From the NCBI RefSeq assembly GCF_040024445.1, contig NZ_CP157276.1, positions 5,411,812-5,475,811 on the forward strand: a stretch of DNA of 64,000 bases, in the 5' to 3' direction. Source of the stretch: Prescottella soli. Lineage in GTDB: Bacteria; Actinomycetota; Actinomycetes; Mycobacteriales; Mycobacteriaceae. The notes under the pieces were generated by a model. It was not told where the DNA came from. It was given only the letters and a program-made list of their open reading frames with translations, and did not search any database. How positions within the stretch are numbered: position 1 is the stretch's first letter; each line of letters starts with the position of its first letter. Made by a program: the position numbers and the translations under genes. Shown here piece by piece: positions 61,901-64,000 of this stretch.

Positions 61901-64000
61901 CGACGGTGTCGTCCGTTGATCCCACGGGTCACGACTGCTTGCGGTGTCTCGTGGTGGGGGGTGAGGCCTGTTCCCCGGAGTTGGTGGCGCGGTGGGCGCC
62001 GGGGCGCGCGATGTTCGACGCCTACGGCCCGACGGAGTCGACGGTCATGGCGAACATCGGAGTGATCGGGTCGGCGGGGGAGCCGGTGACACTCGGCGGC
62101 CCGATCCGCGGATTCGAGGAGTTGGTGCTCGACGGGCGGCTGCGGCCGGTGCCGGTCGGTGTGGCGGGGGAGCTGTACCTGGCAGGCGCGGGTGTAGTAC
62201 GTGGGTATCGGAATCAGGCCGGTCAGACGGCAGCTCGATTCGTCGCCGATCCGTTCGGTGCACGGGGACAACGCCTCTACCGCACCGGAGATGTGGTGAG
62301 GTGGCTGCGCAATCGGGAGGGGGACCTGAAGCTCGAGTACGTGGGCCGGACAGACTTCCAAGTCAAGATTCGTGGCTTCCGGATCGAGCCCGGCGAGGTG
62401 GATGCGGCTCTGACGGCTCACCCGCACGTGAGGTTCGCGGCGACCCTCAGCCGTGCCGGCCCGACCGGCGACCCGATCCTGGTGTCCTACGTGCTTCCCG
62501 CCGCCGAACACATACTCGACCCCGCAGAGCTGACGGCCCAGGTTCGTGCGGCGTTGCCGGACTACATGGTGCCCGCGGCGATCACAATTCTTGACGGGAT
62601 TCCGCTGACCCCGGCCGGCAAGCTCGATCGCGCTGCCCTACCCACACCGGACTTCGGGACGAGACACACTGAGTCCCGACCGCCGCGCACACCGACCGAG
62701 GAGGCAACCGCAGCCGTCTTCGCCGAGCTGCTCGCGGTCGACCACCTCGGTGTCGACGCGAACTTCTTCGATCTCGGCGGAAACTCTCTCGTCGCGACCA
62801 AGGTGGTCACGCGGATCAACTCGGCGCTGGATCGGAGCATCGATATCCGGGACCTGTTCGAGGCGCCCACGATTGCCGCGCTCGCGGCCCGGATCGACGG
62901 CATCGACGGTCGAGCGTCGGCCCGTCCGGCGCTGACCACGGGCACTCGGCCCGACATTGTTCCGACCTCCCTCGCGCAGCAGCGAATGTGGGTCGTCAAC
63001 CAACTGGATACGTCGTCGCCTGCGTACAACGTTCCTGTCGCGCTCCGGTTGTCGGGCGACCTGGACACCGATGCCCTGCGGTTGGCGGTCACCGACATCG
63101 TGGATCGGCATGCCACGCTCCGGACCGTCTACCCCGACTCCGCGGACGGTCCGTGCCAGGTGATGGTCCCGACAGAAGAAGTGCACCCCGACCTCACGCC
63201 AGTGTCCGTGTCCGGCGCGGCAGACCTGCGTATGCACCTCGTGCGGGGTGCCGCCGCCGGTTTCGATGTCACCGAAGAGATCCCCATGCGAACAGCACTG
63301 TTTCGGACCGGTCCGGAACAGCACGTGCTGCTGATCGTCGTGCACCACATTGCGGCGGACGGCTCGTCGATGGTGCCGCTCGCCCGGGACCTGACGGTCG
63401 CATACACCGCCCGCCTGCACGGGCGGGCACCCGACTGGGCGCCACCGGCAGTGCAGTACGCCGACTACACCCTGTGGCAGCGCCGCATGCTCGGCAGCGA
63501 GTCCGAGCCCGATTCGCCGACCGCACGCGAGTTGGCGTACTGGCGGGGGGCGTTGTCGGGGATGCCTGCGACAGTCGAATTGCCGACGGACCGACCACGA
63601 CCGGCGCGGCGATCGATGCAAGGGAAGACGGTTCACTTCGAGATCGGTTCGGACCTGCATGAGCGACTGCGATCCCTCGCCCGCGAACACCATTCGACCG
63701 TGTTCATGGTCATGCACGCGACGCTGGCCGTGCTGCTGAGCAGGGTGAGTGGGAGCACGGACATTGCGGTAGGTACGCCGACAGCGGGGCGAGGCGAGGC
63801 TGCGCTGGACGACGTGGTGGGCATGTTCGTCAACACCATCGTGCTGCGGACGCCGGTGGAGCCCGAGGGCACGTTCGCCGACCTGCTCGGTCGGGTGAGG
63901 GAGTGCGATCTCGGGGCCTTCGCCCACGCACAGATACCGTTCGAGCGGGTCGTGGAGGCCATCGATCCCGAGCGGTCGACGGCGTATTCCCCGCTCTTCC
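58957..64000 (+). CDS. Non-ribosomal peptide synthetase 2, N-terminal 1681 residues (partial)
   Basis: Open from ATG 58957 to the end of the window. Domains: EntF-type C (20-445; HHVVVDA at 153-159), then only the C-terminal lobe of a second C domain (about 460-708, starting DYWRRTLAG and [10 protein letters not shown]), A (about 725-1220; [11 protein letters not shown] at 890), T ([11 protein letters not shown], Ser1277), and C2 of LCL type (HHIAADG at 1463), which is cut by the window end. Hand-read A pocket: DAFIVGAVMK, a hydrophobic amino acid. The first C domain has Ala in place of the usual Gly after HHxxxD. ATG 59005 is an alternative start; neither has a strong ribosome-binding site. 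It shares start architecture with NRPS1 and may serve the same pathway. Confidence 0.9.
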   Translation, partial: MDEQAEPTSTGFGTSSMEVAALEPFPLSSAQYEVWLAQRLAPHLPYCIAQYVEFHGDLDLDLFRWAAVTAGREVQGAFLRLIEVDGEPMQAVDPSLDNSLGFIDFRGESDPVAAADAWMLEDRSSPVDPMRSLGVSTILQVGDAQYLWYTRAHHVVVDAYAAMSTVNRIAALYSAAVSGREPEPSRAADLRTLYDIDCRYRASRRFETDRAYWLERFRGLAEPVGLAERDGAPVAHDMLVTTALDEDTAARLEDSEGRASRTSAAVIIAAFACYLSRMTGRRDVRVDVPVSGRTTAVLRHSAGMFVNVVPLRIRVGPGDTVGDLVERVSLELMGALRHQRSNLAEIVRGVSVGADAHRTAAPMVNVMLFRQEFEFGSVTGEFHVLTSGPIADLLINVYQSDTPARTFVEFRANPQRYRIDELRLHHERFVGVIEDFVAAGPESPISTIHRESAREGERRLEAAQDLDYWRRTLAGWPVPLGLPTDRRRPKRRSAESGRVRFELGAELHRKLQQRAHEHDSTMFMTVHAGLAALLARVSGSDDIAVGAPIARRATAALDDGADACADAVVLRTHVDPGLSFAELLERVKQGQLGAFAHTRVSFDRVVEAVAPDRTTPRPPLVQVVLGPARTQRTAVAGVSVTAPESCCPDRCDLQVTVGESFTDSGGPSGLSVDLAFAADLFDAATIQAFADRLARILEHAAADPTAPVGDIDVLAPGEREELTPVSGTEALPAATLPGLLAASVGVDPNAVAVVYGERSWTYGELDSRSNRLARWLIGHDVGPETGVAVGLPRSLESVLAVWAVTKTGAAFVPVDPGYPSARLEYMLADSGAVLGLTTEAVSRDLPRTVPWLLLDDEAVQAEVAGTPATAVTDGERVSALMPDHPAYVIYTSGSTGVPKGVVVPHRGLGDLAADLRDRLETGPGARVLHFASPSFDASVFELVWAFASGGRLTIAPPTVYGGDDLAALLDHDRVTHAILTPSTVSSVDPTGHDCLRCLVVGGEACSPELVARWAPGRAMFDAYGPTESTVMANIGVIGSAGEPVTLGGPIRGFEELVLDGRLRPVPVGVAGELYLAGAGVVRGYRNQAGQTAARFVADPFGARGQRLYRTGDVVRWLRNREGDLKLEYVGRTDFQVKIRGFRIEPGEVDAALTAHPHVRFAATLSRAGPTGDPILVSYVLPAAEHILDPAELTAQVRAALPDYMVPAAITILDGIPLTPAGKLDRAALPTPDFGTRHTESRPPRTPTEEATAAVFAELLAVDHLGVDANFFDLGGNSLVATKVVTRINSALDRSIDIRDLFEAPTIAALAARIDGIDGRASARPALTTGTRPDIVPTSLAQQRMWVVNQLDTSSPAYNVPVALRLSGDLDTDALRLAVTDIVDRHATLRTVYPDSADGPCQVMVPTEEVHPDLTPVSVSGAADLRMHLVRGAAAGFDVTEEIPMRTALFRTGPEQHVLLIVVHHIAADGSSMVPLARDLTVAYTARLHGRAPDWAPPAVQYADYTLWQRRMLGSESEPDSPTARELAYWRGALSGMPATVELPTDRPRPARRSMQGKTVHFEIGSDLHERLRSLAREHHSTVFMVMHATLAVLLSRVSGSTDIAVGTPTAGRGEAALDDVVGMFVNTIVLRTPVEPEGTFADLLGRVRECDLGAFAHAQIPFERVVEAIDPERSTAYSPLF

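Overview
The window is high-GC actinobacterial DNA. GTG starts, ATGA/GTGA stop-start overlaps, an mIHF nucleoid protein, an mRNA-type Sdh1 operon like that of mycobacteria, a bioA-bioF-bioD operon, KshA-type steroid chemistry and giant NRPS genes together point to Mycobacteriales, most likely Rhodococcus or a close relative. Everything here comes from reading the sequence and recalling protein families; no database search was run.

Layout. 1-4.2 kb: the tail of an SMP-30-like protein, then a translationally coupled LLM oxidoreductase - crotonase - SDR operon and an IclR regulator. 4.2-9.1 kb: accessory and partly decayed DNA with a TetR regulator, a truncated and frameshifted IS3-family element, a possible S-4TM effector fragment, another frameshifted fragment, and two tandem mIHF-like genes of which the first is broken. 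9.2-25.3 kb: mostly intact chromosomal genes: a GNAT pair, a CYP125-like P450, hypotheticals, an acyltransferase-3/SGNH protein, biotin genes bioA, bioF and bioD with a BioQ-like operator, and a succinate dehydrogenase 1 operon preceded by a perfect CRP-type site. 25.6-42.0 kb: one 5477-residue NRPS read as C-A-T-E / C-A-T / C-A-T-E / C-A-T-TE, followed by a VOC protein and a Mut7-C/ubiquitin-fold protein. 43.5-48.2 kb: a mosaic of mobile DNA containing an IS21-like-ended segment with no transposase, an integron-like run of small single-gene units separated by a 19-bp repeat, an IS110-type remnant, and a second inverted-repeat-bounded unit. 48.3-55.1 kb: a catabolic cluster of OYE-type reductase, IclR regulator, KshA-like Rieske oxygenase with a small partner, two SnoaL-like proteins, an F420-type LLM enzyme and an SDR, consistent with uptake or breakdown of a steroid-like or other alicyclic compound. 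55.1-58.7 kb: a zeta-toxin pseudogene, a tandem DUF5994 pair, a PucR fragment and a GAF-ANTAR regulator. 58.96 kb to the end: the first 1681 residues of a second NRPS, read as C - (half C) - A - T - C and running off the window.

How the parts relate. NRPS1 and NRPS2 both begin with an EntF-type condensation domain, so both probably accept a carrier-bound starter acid. No MbtH protein, aryl-acid biosynthesis gene or exporter lies in the window, so the product cannot be assigned. Epimerization domains after modules 1 and 3, followed by C domains with the DCL-type opening, predict a D-L-D-L/X tetrapeptide released by the terminal thioesterase. The stretch between the two NRPS genes is rich in gene debris and repeats and looks like a hotspot. 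The best candidates for something undescribed are the integron-like small-gene array at 44.4-46.1 kb, the half condensation domain of NRPS2, the SnoaL gene lying between two SDR fragments, and the tandem mIHF genes.
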